A stretch of DNA of 64,000 nt, taken from an uncultured Pseudomonadales bacterium (lineage in GTDB: Bacteria; Pseudomonadota; Gammaproteobacteria; Pseudomonadales; Azotimanducaceae). Shown piece by piece: positions 56,101 through 62,200 of the stretch (position 1 is its first letter; each line of letters starts with the position of its first letter). A program made the translations under genes and the position numbers. The DNA is taken from assembly GCA_958296195.1 (NCBI GenBank), contig OY282455.1:2480001-2544000 (forward strand), written 5' to 3'. Below the pieces are notes generated by a model that saw only the letters and a list, made by a program, of their open reading frames with translations, was not told where the DNA came from and did no database searches.

Positions 56101-56666
56101 GCGCGGAACTGGGCGGGGGTTTGGAGTACCGCCACACGGCCTGGGGTTTGAGCGTGAGCGCGCGGGGACGGTATTTGCTGGAGCATTCGGCGCGGGCGTT
56201 CGAGGAATGGGGCGCGAGCCTGGCGTTGGAGTTCGATCCCGGCGAGGAGGGCGTTGGCGCGTCGCTCAATCTGTCGCCGACCTGGGGGGAGGCGTCGCGC
56301 GGGGTCGAGAATTTGTGGCGGAACGAGCGGTTGCCGGGCGCCGGCCCGGGGGCGCCGGACGGGCGCGAAAGGTGGGGACCGGGCCGTATGGAGATGGAAC
56401 TGGGCTATGGATTCAAGGCCGGCGGGTCGCGCTTGCTGAGGCTGTACGGCGCGCTGTCCGGGGATGGTCCCGGCAGCGGGAACTGGTGCCTGGGCGGCCA
56501 GATGACGGGCGGAAGGATCAGCTGGAGTCTGGAACTGGACCGCCGGGAGAATCCGGGCGGGCCGCCCCGGCACGGCATCCTGCTGAAGTTCGGCACCGGG
56601 CCGGCGAACGGCAACCTGTACGGCCCGCCCCTCCACGGATCCGCGTCCCCGGTTCCGTTGCGGTAG
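41142..56666 (+). CDS. Giant Calx-beta repeat protein, C-terminal part with autotransporter-type barrel
   Basis: 5,174 residues from the first start codon in the downstream frame; homology begins right at the frameshift, so the true gene is joined to 35473-41103. About 38 more Calx-beta-like modules of several subtypes follow: SIDSPSVTEGDSGS; ITLTVDDDSVGEGDG; and VTLALSRTSIAESGATN. After them come two He_PIG/Ig-like modules at about 54176-54720 (LPEGVAHDPVTREVSGTP, PPEGLRFDAATRELSGTP), a final Calx-beta module, a Gly/Pro-rich linker, and from about 55480 a roughly 390-residue domain starting QWTLWGRGSIGRFGG with alternating strands, resembling an autotransporter outer-membrane barrel. The architecture suggests type V-like self-export of a very long calcium-binding stalk. 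Ends LHGSASPVPLR rather than with the usual terminal aromatic residue. Confidence 0.85.
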   Translation: MTVDYADAGTGTATSGTDYTAISGGTLTFPVGTTSQAFNVSVTGDTLDEVDETVVVTLSNAANATISTASGTGTITDNDDAPTVSIDSPSVTEGNSGSTNLTFTVRLSAASGRQVTVAYADAGTGTATSGTDYTAIAGGTLTFTAGTTRRTFDVSVTGDTLDETNETVVVTLSSPTNATISTASGTGTITITDDDGTPTLSIDSPSVTEGDSGTTTLTFTVTLSAASGQQVTVAYADAGTGTATSGTDYTAITGGTLTFRAGTTSQTFDVSVTGDTDEEPNETVVVTLSSPTNATISTATGTGTITDDDRPTLSIDSPSVTEGDDENALKILTFTVTLSPASSQQVTVAYADAGTGTATSGTDYRAIAGGTLTFAAGTASQTFNVSVTGDTLEEANETVVVTLSNAANAAISTASGTGTITNDDTRSLSIDSPSVTEGDSGSKNLRFTVTLSKASTQQVTVDWAEGTGGTATSGTDYTAIAGGTLIFAAGTTSQTLDVSVTGDVLEEANETVVMSLSNARNATIGTATGTGTITNDDAPTSITLRAGLVDGVGEGDGPTSIQVIATVDGTAWFAEAKTVRVSVSGSGTPGAVDFAAVSSFNIPIAAGAGSGSRNVTLTPTDDSDDETDETITVSGTSSGLTVNPDTFTLWDNDGVPTSITLSTSLDDIGAQENLGPYSVTVTATLNGTSQFTEAKTVRVSVAGSEQNAVKFAAVTDFDITIAAGEAGGTGTFTLTPTDDLLRTNWERIKVSGTSSGLTVIPVSFWLFEDDETRAARSITLTVDDDSVSEGDGPTTITVTATLDGTQTYLYGFAQPVIVSVAGSGTAGAVDFAAVSGFNFSIAARERSGTGTFTLTPTDDSVDETDETVTVSGAVRVSYLPVNSATITVTDDDATPSITLTVDDDGVGEGDGPTTITVTATVDGATRFATATTVSVNVAGSGTRSAVDFAAVSAFDIEIAAEAASATETFTLTPTDDAVDETDETITVSGMSGSLTVNSDTITLTDDDPTPTLSIDSPSVTEGDSGSKNLRFTVTLSPASGQQVTVQYADAGTGTATSGTDYTAITGGTLTFAAGTTSQTLDVSVTGDGDVESNETVVVTLSNAANATISTATGTGTITDDDRPAVSLSLSPASVSENAGVSTVTATLSEAVAVATTITVSAAAGTGADSSDFTLSSANTLTIAAGETTSTGTVTVSAVDNALDESDKRVTVSGAVSHNGVAAPADETLTITDDDPTPTLSVDSPSVTEGDSGSKNLTFTATLSAASGQQVTVAWADAGTGTATSGTDYTAITGGSLTFAVGATSQTFDVSVTGDTTDEADETVVVTLSNAANATIATATGTGTITNDDGVTVSINSPSVTEGDSGSTNLTFTVTLSAASSQRVTVDWAEGTGGTATSVTDYTAITGGTLTFPVGTTSQTFDVSVTGDTDEEPNETVVATLSNATNATIATATGTGTIINDDGVTVSIDSPSVTEGDSGSTNLRFTATLSKSSADQVTVDYADAGTGTATSGTDYTAITGGTLTFAAGTTSQTFDVSVTGDTTEEANETVVVTLSDATNATVATATGTGTITDDDRPTLSIDSPSVTEGDSGTATLTFTVTLNKASADQVTVDYADAGTGTATSGTDYTAITGGTLTFAAGITSQTFNVSVTGDGDVESNETVVVTLSNAANATISTATGTGTITDDDDAPTVTLSLSPTSIAESGATNATTVTASLDHASSAETTITVSAAAGTNAEATDFTVSSATTLTIAAGATTSTGAVTITAVDNSEDEPDKSVTVSGSATNGQGITDPSDVTLTITDDDDAPTVTLALSRTSIAESGATNATTVTASLDHASSAETTVTVSAAAGTNAAAGDFTLSSATTLTIAAGSTSSTGTVTITAVDNAEDEPDKSVTVSGSATNGQGITDPSDVTLTITDDDDAPTVTLALSRTSIAESGATNATTVTASLDHASSAETTVTVSAAAGTNAAAGDFALSSAVTLTIAAGSTTSTGTVTITAVDNAEDEPDKSVTVSGSATNGQGITNPSDVTLTITDDDDAPTVTLSLSRTSIAESGATNATTVTASLDHASSAETTITVSAAAGTNAAAGDFTLSSATTLTIAAGSTTSTGTVTITAVDNSEDEPDKSVTVSGSATNGQGITNPSDVTLTITDDDAEPELSIDSPSVTEGDSGSVNLTFTVSLDAASGKQVTVQYADATTGTATSGTDYTAITGGTLTFAAGETSKTFDVSVTGDTTDEANETVAVTLSSPTNATISSSAGTGTGTITDDDGQPTVTLALSRTSITESGATNASTVTATLNRASGQATTITVSAAAGTNAAAGDFTLSSATTLTIAAGSTSSTGTVTITAVDNSEDEPDKSVTVSGTATNSQGVTDPSSVTLTITDDDDAPTLSIDSPSVTEGDSGSKNLTFTVTLSAASGQQVTVAYADAGTGTATSGTDYTAITGGALTFTAGTTSQTFDVSVTGDTLDESNETVVVTLSGATNATIATASGTGTITDDDAAPTLSINSPSVTEGDSGSKNLRFTVTLSTASGQQVTVAYADAGTGTATSGTDYTAVTGGTLTFAAGTTSQTFDVSVTGDTADESNETVVVTLSSPTNATISTATGTGTITDDDGAPTLSIDSPSVIEGDSGSKNLRFTVTLSAASGQQVTVAYADAGTGTATSGTDYTAITGGTLTFAVGTTSQTFDVSVTGDVLAESNETVVVTLSGAANATISTASGTGTITDNDAAPTSITLTVDDNSVGEGDGATTITVTATVDGTTRFAAATTVTVSVGGSGTATAVDFATVSDFDIEIVAGAASQTGTFTLTPTDDALDEANETVTVSGTSGSLTVNSATISLTDNDSAPTLSIDSPSVTEGDSGSKNLRFTVTLSAASGQQVTVAYADAGTGTATSGTDYTAITGGALTFAAGTTSQTFDVSVTGDTTDETDETVIATLSGATNATISTASGTGTIMDDDGAPTLSIDSPSVTEGDSGSKNLRFTVTLSPASGQQVTVAYADAGTGTATSGTDYTAITGGTLTFAAGTTSQTFDVSVTGDTLDESNETVVVTLSSPTNATISATAGTGTGTITDDDGTPTLSINSPSVTEGNSGSTTLTFTATLSAASGRQVTVAYADAGTGTATSGTDYTAITGGTLTFAAATTSQTFDVSVTGDTLDESNETVVVTLSSPTNATISTASGTGTITDDDGTPTLSIDSPSVAEGNSGSATLTFTATLSAASGQQVTVQYADAGTGTATSGTDYTAITGGTLTFTAGTTSQTFDVSVTGDTLDESNETVVVTLSSPTNATISTASGTGTITDDDGTPTLSINSPSVTEGDSGSTNLTFTATLSAASGQQVTVAYADAGTGTATSGTDYTAITGGTLTFTAGTTSQTFDVSVTGDTLDESNETVVVTLSNPTNATISTASGTGTITDDDGTPTLSIDSPSVAEGNSGSATLTFTATLSAASGQQVTVQYADAGTGTATSGTDYTAITAGTLTFTAGTTSQTFDVSVTGDTTDETDETVIATLSGATNATISTASGTGTITDDDGTPTLSIDSPSVAEGNSGSATLTFTATLSAASGRQVTVAYADAGTGTATSGTDYTAITGGTLTFTAGTTSQTFDVSVTGDTLDESNETVVVTLSGPTNATISTASGTGTITDDDGTPTLSIDSPSVAEGNSGSATLTFTATLSAASGQQVTVQYADAGTGTATSGTDYTAITAGTLTFTAGTTSQTFDVSVTGDTLDESNETVVVTLSSPTNATISTASGTGTITDDDGTPTLSINSPSVTEGNSGSTTLTFTATLSAASGRQVTVAYADAGTGTATSGTDYTAITGGTLTFTAGTTSQTLAVSVTGDVLDESNETVEVTLSNAGNATIGTATGTGTITDDDAAPTSITLTVDDDSVGEGDGATLITVTATVDGTTRFANSRTVRVSVAGSGTAGVVDFAAVPAFDIEIAAGATSHTGTFTLTPTDNAVIETDETIMVSGASGSLTVTPATIMLTDDDGVPTSDDGVPTSIALTVDDNAVGEGDGATTIAVTATPDGAIGFAEDRTVRVSVSGSGAAGVVGFAAVPAFDIEIAAGAASGAGTFTLRPEDDAVDEADEAVTVSGASGGLPVSPATIALIDDDAAPTVSIDSPSVSEGDSGSTDLTFTVTLSAASGKRVTVSWVAGTGGTATSGTDYRVLGTGTLTFEPGETEKTIVVSVAGDTVDEGDETVQLTLSNSVNAVTETRTGTGTIINDDGEAPTVSIDSPSVAEGDDGSASLTFTVTLSAAGGRTVTVDYADAGTGTATPGTDYAVLDAGTLTFEPGETEKTIAVSVTGDTLDEPDETVVLALSGPSNATLEMASGVGTIVDDDIDLTPSFGSATIPDQSWTQNRAITALTLPSATGGDGTLTHELAPALPEGVAHDPVTREVSGTPTVSAERTIHTWRAKDADGDVAELTFAITVAPDRMPEFADGVAPQRYRVGVPIVDLALPAATGGDGALRYALMPEPPEGLRFDAATRELSGTPTEAMGATEYRLTATDEDGDAAALSFEIEVADPITVSIADAQAMEGEPVEFGITLSEPAPEAVTVVWRTSDGTARSPSDYAAPPGGRGELTIGAGRSAASIVVATVDDDLAEGEETFTVTLVGASRAELGDGEATGGIVDDDLESTRAEALQWSLAAFGRTVATEAVDAVGRRFRSGGPGARPAPGGWDTPGDWNAPPGGGPGMAGAGWTTGAWSDPAAGGLAGLGPSGGFSGPGGATLGASRTARRPPGTFGPKRSAWDELLSLGAFETSLGATGDDGAEGEQWTLWGRGSIGRFGGQSGEALALDGEVRTGHLGVDARLPDRGLLLGVALSHSVGELDYRAPGSGLDGGRVDLDLSSVLPYAHWTPREGVALWGLLGVGWGEVDLTDGFGGATTDTAMRMAALGGRGELASWRGLGLALKGDALVVGMEGSAWARGDLAGLPKVDGNASRLRVMMEGRREWRASERSQLGLSLEFGGRWDGGDADKGMGAELGGGLEYRHTAWGLSVSARGRYLLEHSARAFEEWGASLALEFDPGEEGVGASLNLSPTWGEASRGVENLWRNERLPGAGPGAPDGRERWGPGRMEMELGYGFKAGGSRLLRLYGALSGDGPGSGNWCLGGQMTGGRISWSLELDRRENPGGPPRHGILLKFGTGPANGNLYGPPLHGSASPVPLR
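46203..47606 (+). repeat. Tandem 351-bp repeats inside the giant gene (four units)
   Basis: Four consecutive modules of the VTLSLSRTSIAESGATN subtype with a 351-base period and very few differences. Each contains ASLDHASSAETT and DEPDKSVTVSGSATNGQGIT. The near identity points to recent duplication by unequal recombination or slippage. Confidence 0.9.
49684..52760 (+). repeat. Tandem 342-bp repeats with a 684-bp higher-order period inside the giant gene
   Basis: Nine consecutive modules of 342 (one of 348) bases. From about 50.4 kb modules containing VTVAYADAG alternate with modules containing VTVQYADAG, and the alternate ones share further substitutions (SVAEGNSGSATL with TAGTLTFTAG), which shows duplication in pairs. 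Confidence 0.85.
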
Positions 56667-56860
56667 GCCGGATCCATGCCTCAAAATCGCTTGCCGACCC
56701 CAGCCCGCATTGCCGCAAGGGCCGTGCGCGAGTTTGGTCGGCCACCGTCTTCCCAACGTCCTGAATGGATACTCACTTGTCGTAGGACAAGGCGGGAGTG
56801 TGACCTGGTTCAGTTCGTGTGCTACGCTCAAGGCGAATCCGCTGAAATGGGTACCGCGAG
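56667..56860 (+). other. Gap after the giant gene, nothing recognised
   Basis: About 190 bases between the giant gene and the ankyrin gene. No terminator with a T-run is visible. A promoter for the ankyrin gene is expected here but cannot be pointed to. Confidence 0.4.
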
Positions 56861-58171
56861 ATGGACGAAGTGACCAAAGGGTCGACCATGCCGGGAGCTG
56901 CCGGTGAAAGTGCCGTGCTGCTTCAAGCAGGTAGAGGACTCCATGCAGGGCCTCGCGTGTCCGCCGTTACGCACGTAACGACCTCTTCAACCATCCTGGC
57001 ATTCGTTATCGCCTGCTGTCTGGCGTTGCCAGCGTGGTCATCCGGCGCGCAAGAGGCGGCAGACAACGCGGAGGAGGAAGAGGAGGTCAGGTCGATTGAT
57101 GAACAACTCTGGGATGCAGTCGCCGCGCAAGATCGAGAATTGGTCACCGAGCTGCTCGGGCAAGGCGCGGATGGAGGAGCGCGGGTCGATAAAGGCGGTT
57201 TGCAGATAGAGAGCTTCAGTATCATGCGCGGGCCAAGCACGGACGAAGGAGAGGGGGTCGATGAAAAACCCAGTTGGCAGACGAACCTGGGGTATTTCTA
57301 CCGGGCGGATACGGCCCTCAAGAAGTCGGTCGAGGACGGCTCGTCCGAAATGGTCCGCTTGTTGCTCGCGGCAGGCGCTGACGACGCGGACGACGTCGCC
57401 TTTCAACACGCCGTCCGGAAAGGGCATATCGACGTCGTGAGAGACTTCCTGGTCGCGCGATCGGACGACGGGAGCGACTGGGAAGGCCCTATCGTCTGCG
57501 GAGAATCCTGCCGAGATCAATACCGAGGAGAGTTGGGCGAAAAACTGCGAGGCCACTTGTTGGAATCGGCCAACGCCGAAGCGTTCTCGCTCTTCAGGCA
57601 GGTGGGTTTGGTGATTGATTCCGACAACCTCTCCCCGGAACAGGCGTCGGCATTGCTGATAGCGGCGATCAAGCAAAAAGATGTCGAAGTGGCATTGATG
57701 GCTGTTGCCGGCGGAGCCGATCCCAATTTCACGGGCAGCGACGGAATACCGATGCGCGACGAAATACCGATGCTCGTTGCAGCAGTCGCCCAGGAAATAT
57801 CTCCTCAAGTCGTTATCGCATTGTTGGATGCCGGCGCGGACGTTAATGCGAAAGTCACAGGCGAGTTTTCAGAGGTGGAGGGCTTCACCGCCTTGCACAT
57901 TGCCGCCAACCTGGGCAATGAAGATGTCGTTGCGGTTCTGCTCGGAAGAGGGGCGGCCATCGATTCTGTGTCTGAGGCCAATTCTATTGGGTCGGTGGCG
58001 GTCACCCCTTTGATGATCGCGGCGAATAAAGGCCATGCGGCGGTAGTGCGCACCCTCATCGACGCCGGCGCGGACGTGAAGCTGAAGGTGTCCGGCCTTA
58101 CGGCATTGAAGGTTACCAAGAATAAAGAAATCAAGAGGATGCTTAAGGATGCAAAGAAGCGGCGAGATTGA
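56861..58171 (+). CDS. Exported ankyrin-repeat protein
   Basis: Up to 436 residues. The start is uncertain: ATG 56861, ATG 56888, or GTG 56957; the last leaves a compact signal peptide (HVTTSSTILAFVIACCLALP, then AWSSGAQ). An acidic run EEEEEV follows. Ankyrin units are seen at about 80-100 (LWDAVAAQDRELVTELLGQG), 150-210 (SEMVRLLLAAGADDADDVA), and most clearly at 310-420 (GFTALHIAANLGNEDVVAVL, TPLMIAANKGHAAVVRTLID, AGADV). Lower GC and different codon use from the giant gene beside it. Role unknown; exported ankyrin proteins can inhibit or bind secreted enzymes or host proteins. Confidence 0.75.
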   Translation: MDEVTKGSTMPGAAGESAVLLQAGRGLHAGPRVSAVTHVTTSSTILAFVIACCLALPAWSSGAQEAADNAEEEEEVRSIDEQLWDAVAAQDRELVTELLGQGADGGARVDKGGLQIESFSIMRGPSTDEGEGVDEKPSWQTNLGYFYRADTALKKSVEDGSSEMVRLLLAAGADDADDVAFQHAVRKGHIDVVRDFLVARSDDGSDWEGPIVCGESCRDQYRGELGEKLRGHLLESANAEAFSLFRQVGLVIDSDNLSPEQASALLIAAIKQKDVEVALMAVAGGADPNFTGSDGIPMRDEIPMLVAAVAQEISPQVVIALLDAGADVNAKVTGEFSEVEGFTALHIAANLGNEDVVAVLLGRGAAIDSVSEANSIGSVAVTPLMIAANKGHAAVVRTLIDAGADVKLKVSGLTALKVTKNKEIKRMLKDAKKRRD

Positions 58172-58239
58172 CCTGGTGCCGCTCCGCAGTCGGTTCGGGT
58201 TGGGGAGGTTCCGTGGGCTGTTACCCCAAAAAAATCGCA

Positions 58240-58350
58240 ATGTTGCGTTTCTTCAATTCAGAAACACCGCCTTTCGCTTATGAAAGTTATGAAGTTGGCG
58301 ATGGAGAAGAAGACATTCCGCTCATTGTCATCGACATAACAAGGGTTTAG
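58240..58350 (+). CDS. Possible small ORF, 36 residues
   Basis: ATG 58240, reading MLRFFNSETPPFAYESYEVG and ending VIDITRV, in an AT-richer 260-base gap (58172-58437). There is no clear ribosome site and no recognised family. It may be chance or the remains of a gene; the rest of the gap shows nothing else. Confidence 0.2.
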   Translation: MLRFFNSETPPFAYESYEVGDGEEDIPLIVIDITRV

Positions 58351-58437
58351 GGTTGACGCTAGACTACCCGTCGGCGAAGTGCGTACATTCACCGCGCAGC
58401 AGTTGGAGGCTGGCGAACAGAACAGCAAGATTGACTC

Positions 58438-58821
58438 ATGAATGATCGGAGCAAATTCAGGGTCGCTCGCGTGGTCGGCACCGCGATGGTGCTTCTGGCG
58501 CTGCCTACGGCACTGCAGGCGGCGCAAGCGCGCATGACCAGCAACATCGTTCGGACACTAGCGTCGGAGGATGCGTCCTTCGGCGGCTGCATGGCGCAGT
58601 TGCGGGATTCCGTGATGGAGGCGACGGGCTTGGACTGCGAAGGCAAGTGGGTGACCTTCAGTTGCGCCGGCGAGCACACCAGCAAAGCCACGGCGCGGCG
58701 CCTGTACGACTCCGCGCAGTTGGCCTTCGTGACCGGACGGCGGGCGATGCTGACCTTGGACGACGAGCGTAAGCACAATTCCTACTGCTTTGTCTCAAGG
58801 ATTGACGTGCTCGGCGATTAG
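58438..58821 (+). CDS. Small exported protein with conserved cysteines, unknown function
   Basis: 127 residues. The N-terminus MNDRSKFRVARVVGTAMVLL with ALPTALQAAQA is a signal peptide, cleavage near AQA. The mature part has Cys in GGCMAQL, LDCEG, FSCAG and SYCFVSR, an even number suggesting two disulfides, and ends in RIDVLGD. I do not recognise a domain by name. The gene stands alone between the ankyrin and protease genes on the same strand. Confidence 0.6.
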   Translation: MNDRSKFRVARVVGTAMVLLALPTALQAAQARMTSNIVRTLASEDASFGGCMAQLRDSVMEATGLDCEGKWVTFSCAGEHTSKATARRLYDSAQLAFVTGRRAMLTLDDERKHNSYCFVSRIDVLGD

Positions 58822-59045
58822 ACGGGCGAGAGTTCTGGGTGGGGCGATGTCGCAAGTGTGCCAAGTAACCGGCAAGCGGCCGCTTGCGGGGAACAACGTC
58901 ATGGTAGTTGAGTGACAAGCCGTACGCCACGTTTGCCCGCCCGCGGGACGAGTTGACATTCACGGCACCGTTAGGGAACGAACGCGGGTTGCGCTGGTAA
59001 TGGCGCGAGAGCACAGGCGGGAGTTGCCGACGGGCGTGGCACCTG

Positions 59046-59158
59046 CACGGTGAACGGCGCGTCAAACGGGGACAGGGTGTGGATCGAATAAGGAAAAAGG
59101 TTGGCGTCCTCGCGTTGTTGGGCCTTGCCGCGGGCTTGGCCCTTGCATACTTGCTGTA
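59046..59158 (+). repeat. Direct repeat, copy B (before the S8 protease gene)
   Basis: Second copy of the repeat at 35303-35420. From a GTG at 59079 it encodes a 26-codon peptide that starts with basic residues (DRIRKK) and continues VGVLALLGLAAGLALAYLL, then TAG at 59157-59159. This frame is the same as that of the protease ATG at 59208, 17 codons after the stop. Copy A has TGC at the TAG position. The 220 bases before this repeat show no gene. Confidence 0.9.
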
Positions 59159-59207
59159 GCCCATTTCCAACGAAAAGGCAACCCCGCCCCGCCCGGCGGG
59201 TGGCGCC

Positions 59208-62200
59208 ATGGAACGAAAGGCCGTCGATGCGGCGGTTGCCCGGATTGCGGCGGAGAGCCGGGGAGAGCTTCGGGCGCCGCTTGTTCAGGCCGCTCCACGG
59301 GTTTCGGACGATAGGGGGCATCCGGTTTCGTCCGAGCGTTCCGCACCCGTCCCGCCGGACGGCTATTCGTTCGTCACCGCCGACGGGGAGGACGGGGAGA
59401 TGGCCAAAGCGCCGCTGCGGGATGATCCCGAGGATCTGCCTGAACGCGCCGATGCCGATCGGCGCTGGATTGGCGGGCCGGATTCCGTCAACGCGCTGGT
59501 TCGCCAGGCGGCTGCGGCGGGGCGCGACTGGTCCTTCGGGTGGGTGCGGTTGGCGCCAACGAGGCGGCCGGACGCCGCCAAGGCGTCCCTGCGACGTCTG
59601 GGCGTGGATGTTCTCGGCGCCTCGGGGGAACTGATTCGCGCCAGATTGCCGGGTGATGCGGCCAGCCTGCAAGCGATCTCGGCGTTGCCGGAAGTGGCCG
59701 CGCTGGGCGCCGTGCCGAAGGAAGCGAAGCTTCCCGAAGCGTTCGCCAAGCGGGCGCTGGAGGCGCCGCCCCATGAACAGGCTCCCGTGTTCATCACCCT
59801 GATGACGAACGATCCCGACGGCCGATGGCGGCGCGCGCTCACCGATCTGGGCGCCGTGGTCGGCCGCTTCGACCCGGCCATTCGAGTCTATTCGGCCAAT
59901 GTCACCCGCATGGCGTTGGACACCGTCGCCGGGGCGGATTTTGTGCTGGCCGTCGAGCCCATCAGCGTCGTGCGGGCCACCCACGACACGGCCGTGCCCG
60001 CCATGGGGGCCGACGCGCTAAGGGTTTACGGCGCCTCGTCGGGACTCTTCTCCGGCGGCGGCGCCTCGACGCCCATCGGCGTTATGGACACCGGGCTCAA
60101 CATCAACCATCTGGATATCGCATCGAACCGGGAGAGCATCTGCGGCGCCAACTTCGTTCACGATAGTTTTGGCACCAGCGGTCGGGTCGAGGACGCGGAC
60201 CTGTGGGTGGACGACGGCGGGCACGGCACCCACGTCACCGGAACCATTGCCGGCAACGGCGCCGTCGAACCAAGCTACGCCGGCATGGCGCCGTCCGTGT
60301 CCCATATTCGCTTCGCCAAGGTGTTGAGCGTAGGGGGAGTCGGCTATGATCAGATGATCGGGCGAGGCATGGATTTCCTCGCCGCGCCTTCCAGCTGCGC
60401 GGAAGCCGGCTGGAGCGCCGAGCGGGTCAAGCCGCTGATCGTGAACATGAGCTTGTCGGGGTCCGCCCGGTTTTTCGAGGGAAGGGGGGCGTCGGCGCGC
60501 AAACTCGACTCCATCGTCTGGCGGCACCGCCAGCTTTACGTCGTGGCTCAATCGAACTCCGGCATTCACGGCTTCTCGAACTACGGCACGGCCAAGAACT
60601 CGCTGGCGGTGGGGGCGGCGCTGGACGGCGGTCACCTCGCGGCGTTCAGCAGCCATGGCCCCACCGCCGACGGCCGGCTGGCGCCGCAGGTGGTCGCCAC
60701 CGGCGTGGACGTCCACTCCACAAAAGGGGAGGGGAGCCGAAACGGCTACGTCTCCTACAGCGGCACGAGCATGGCGTCGCCCGCGGTGGCCGGCGTGGCG
60801 GCCCTGTTGATGGACGCGGCGCCGGCGCATCGGGAGCGACCGGCGTTGGCCAGGGCGCGATTGATGGCCAGCGCCGTCAGGCCGGATGCGTGGCTGGACG
60901 CCCCCGCCCGATTCCCCGCCGACAACACCAACGGACCGGGGACGCTGCAGGCGCAATACGGGCTAGGCAAAGTATCGGCGCGCACCAGCACACTTAATCG
61001 AAACCAAGCGGATGGGTGGACGAGCGGCAGCGCAACGTCCGCCCTGCGCAACGGCGAATACGCCCACCGGGACATCCGAGTGCCGGAGAACGCCAGCCGT
61101 CTGGATCTTGTGATGACTTGGGACGAGCCGCCCACGGACACGCTGGGCGAAGCGGTGCTGAACGATCTTGACCTGTGGCTGGATCGGGGCGGCGACTGCG
61201 GCGACGGCGGCTGCGGCGAGCATTCATCAACGTCCCGCAGGGACAACGTGGAGTGGATCATCGTGCGCAATCCGCCGCCGGGCGTGTACCGGGCGAAGGT
61301 GGTGCCGAACCGAGTTTACACCGCGCCGCCCCGGGCGGCGCTGGCTTGGACGGTGATACGCGGCGCGTCCACGCCGCAACTGGGAATCGGCGCGGACAGG
61401 GAAACGCTGAGCGGCGGCGGGCGACTGACCCTGACGGTGACCGCGGACGGATACGTGGCGGCCGGAACCAAACTGCACTTCGGCTGCCGCGACGCGGGGG
61501 GCTCCTCCGATTGCGCCGGCGTGTCGATCTCGGAAGTGAGCGTGAGCCGCGAAGACGGCGTATCGCGCGAGCCGCCCGAGCCTTGGAGTGACTATCCCTG
61601 GGCTGGCTATCTCGGGTCGTCGATTACGCTCGGTGAAATCGCCGTTGGTGAAAGTCAGGAGGTGCGGCTTCTGGTCAATTCGGGAGAGTCGGCGGTGCGC
61701 CTCCACTTCACGGCAAGCGCGTGGAACGGCGCGGCGGCCTCCACATCCGTCGCCGTCCCGACGGATGCGGATCCGTCCGAAGTCGCCGCGGCGGAGCGCC
61801 CGGCGAACGACGATTTCGCGGCGGCGGCCGCAATCACCGGCGAAGCAGGCGCCCAGCAGCTGGATCTTCTGCTGGCGACGCCCGAGCCGGGGGAACCAGC
61901 GTTCTGGAGCTTTCCTCGGTCCCGTTATGGGCGGCCCACCGGTTCGGTCTGGTATGCCTGGACGGCGCCGGCGAGCGATCTTGCGCGGTTCGGCCTCACC
62001 GGCGTCGAGGCGGATGCATACGACACCTATTCGGAGAGGCTGGGCGGCTTCGACGACACCTTCCTCGTCAATGTCGATGTTTTTCGTGGCAACCAGGTCG
62101 CCGGGCTTGAGCGGGTGGCCGCCAAGCCCTGGAGCGCCACGTTCTTCGCGGAGAAGGGGCTGACGTACCACATCCGGGTGAGCAATGCGGAGTGGGGTAA

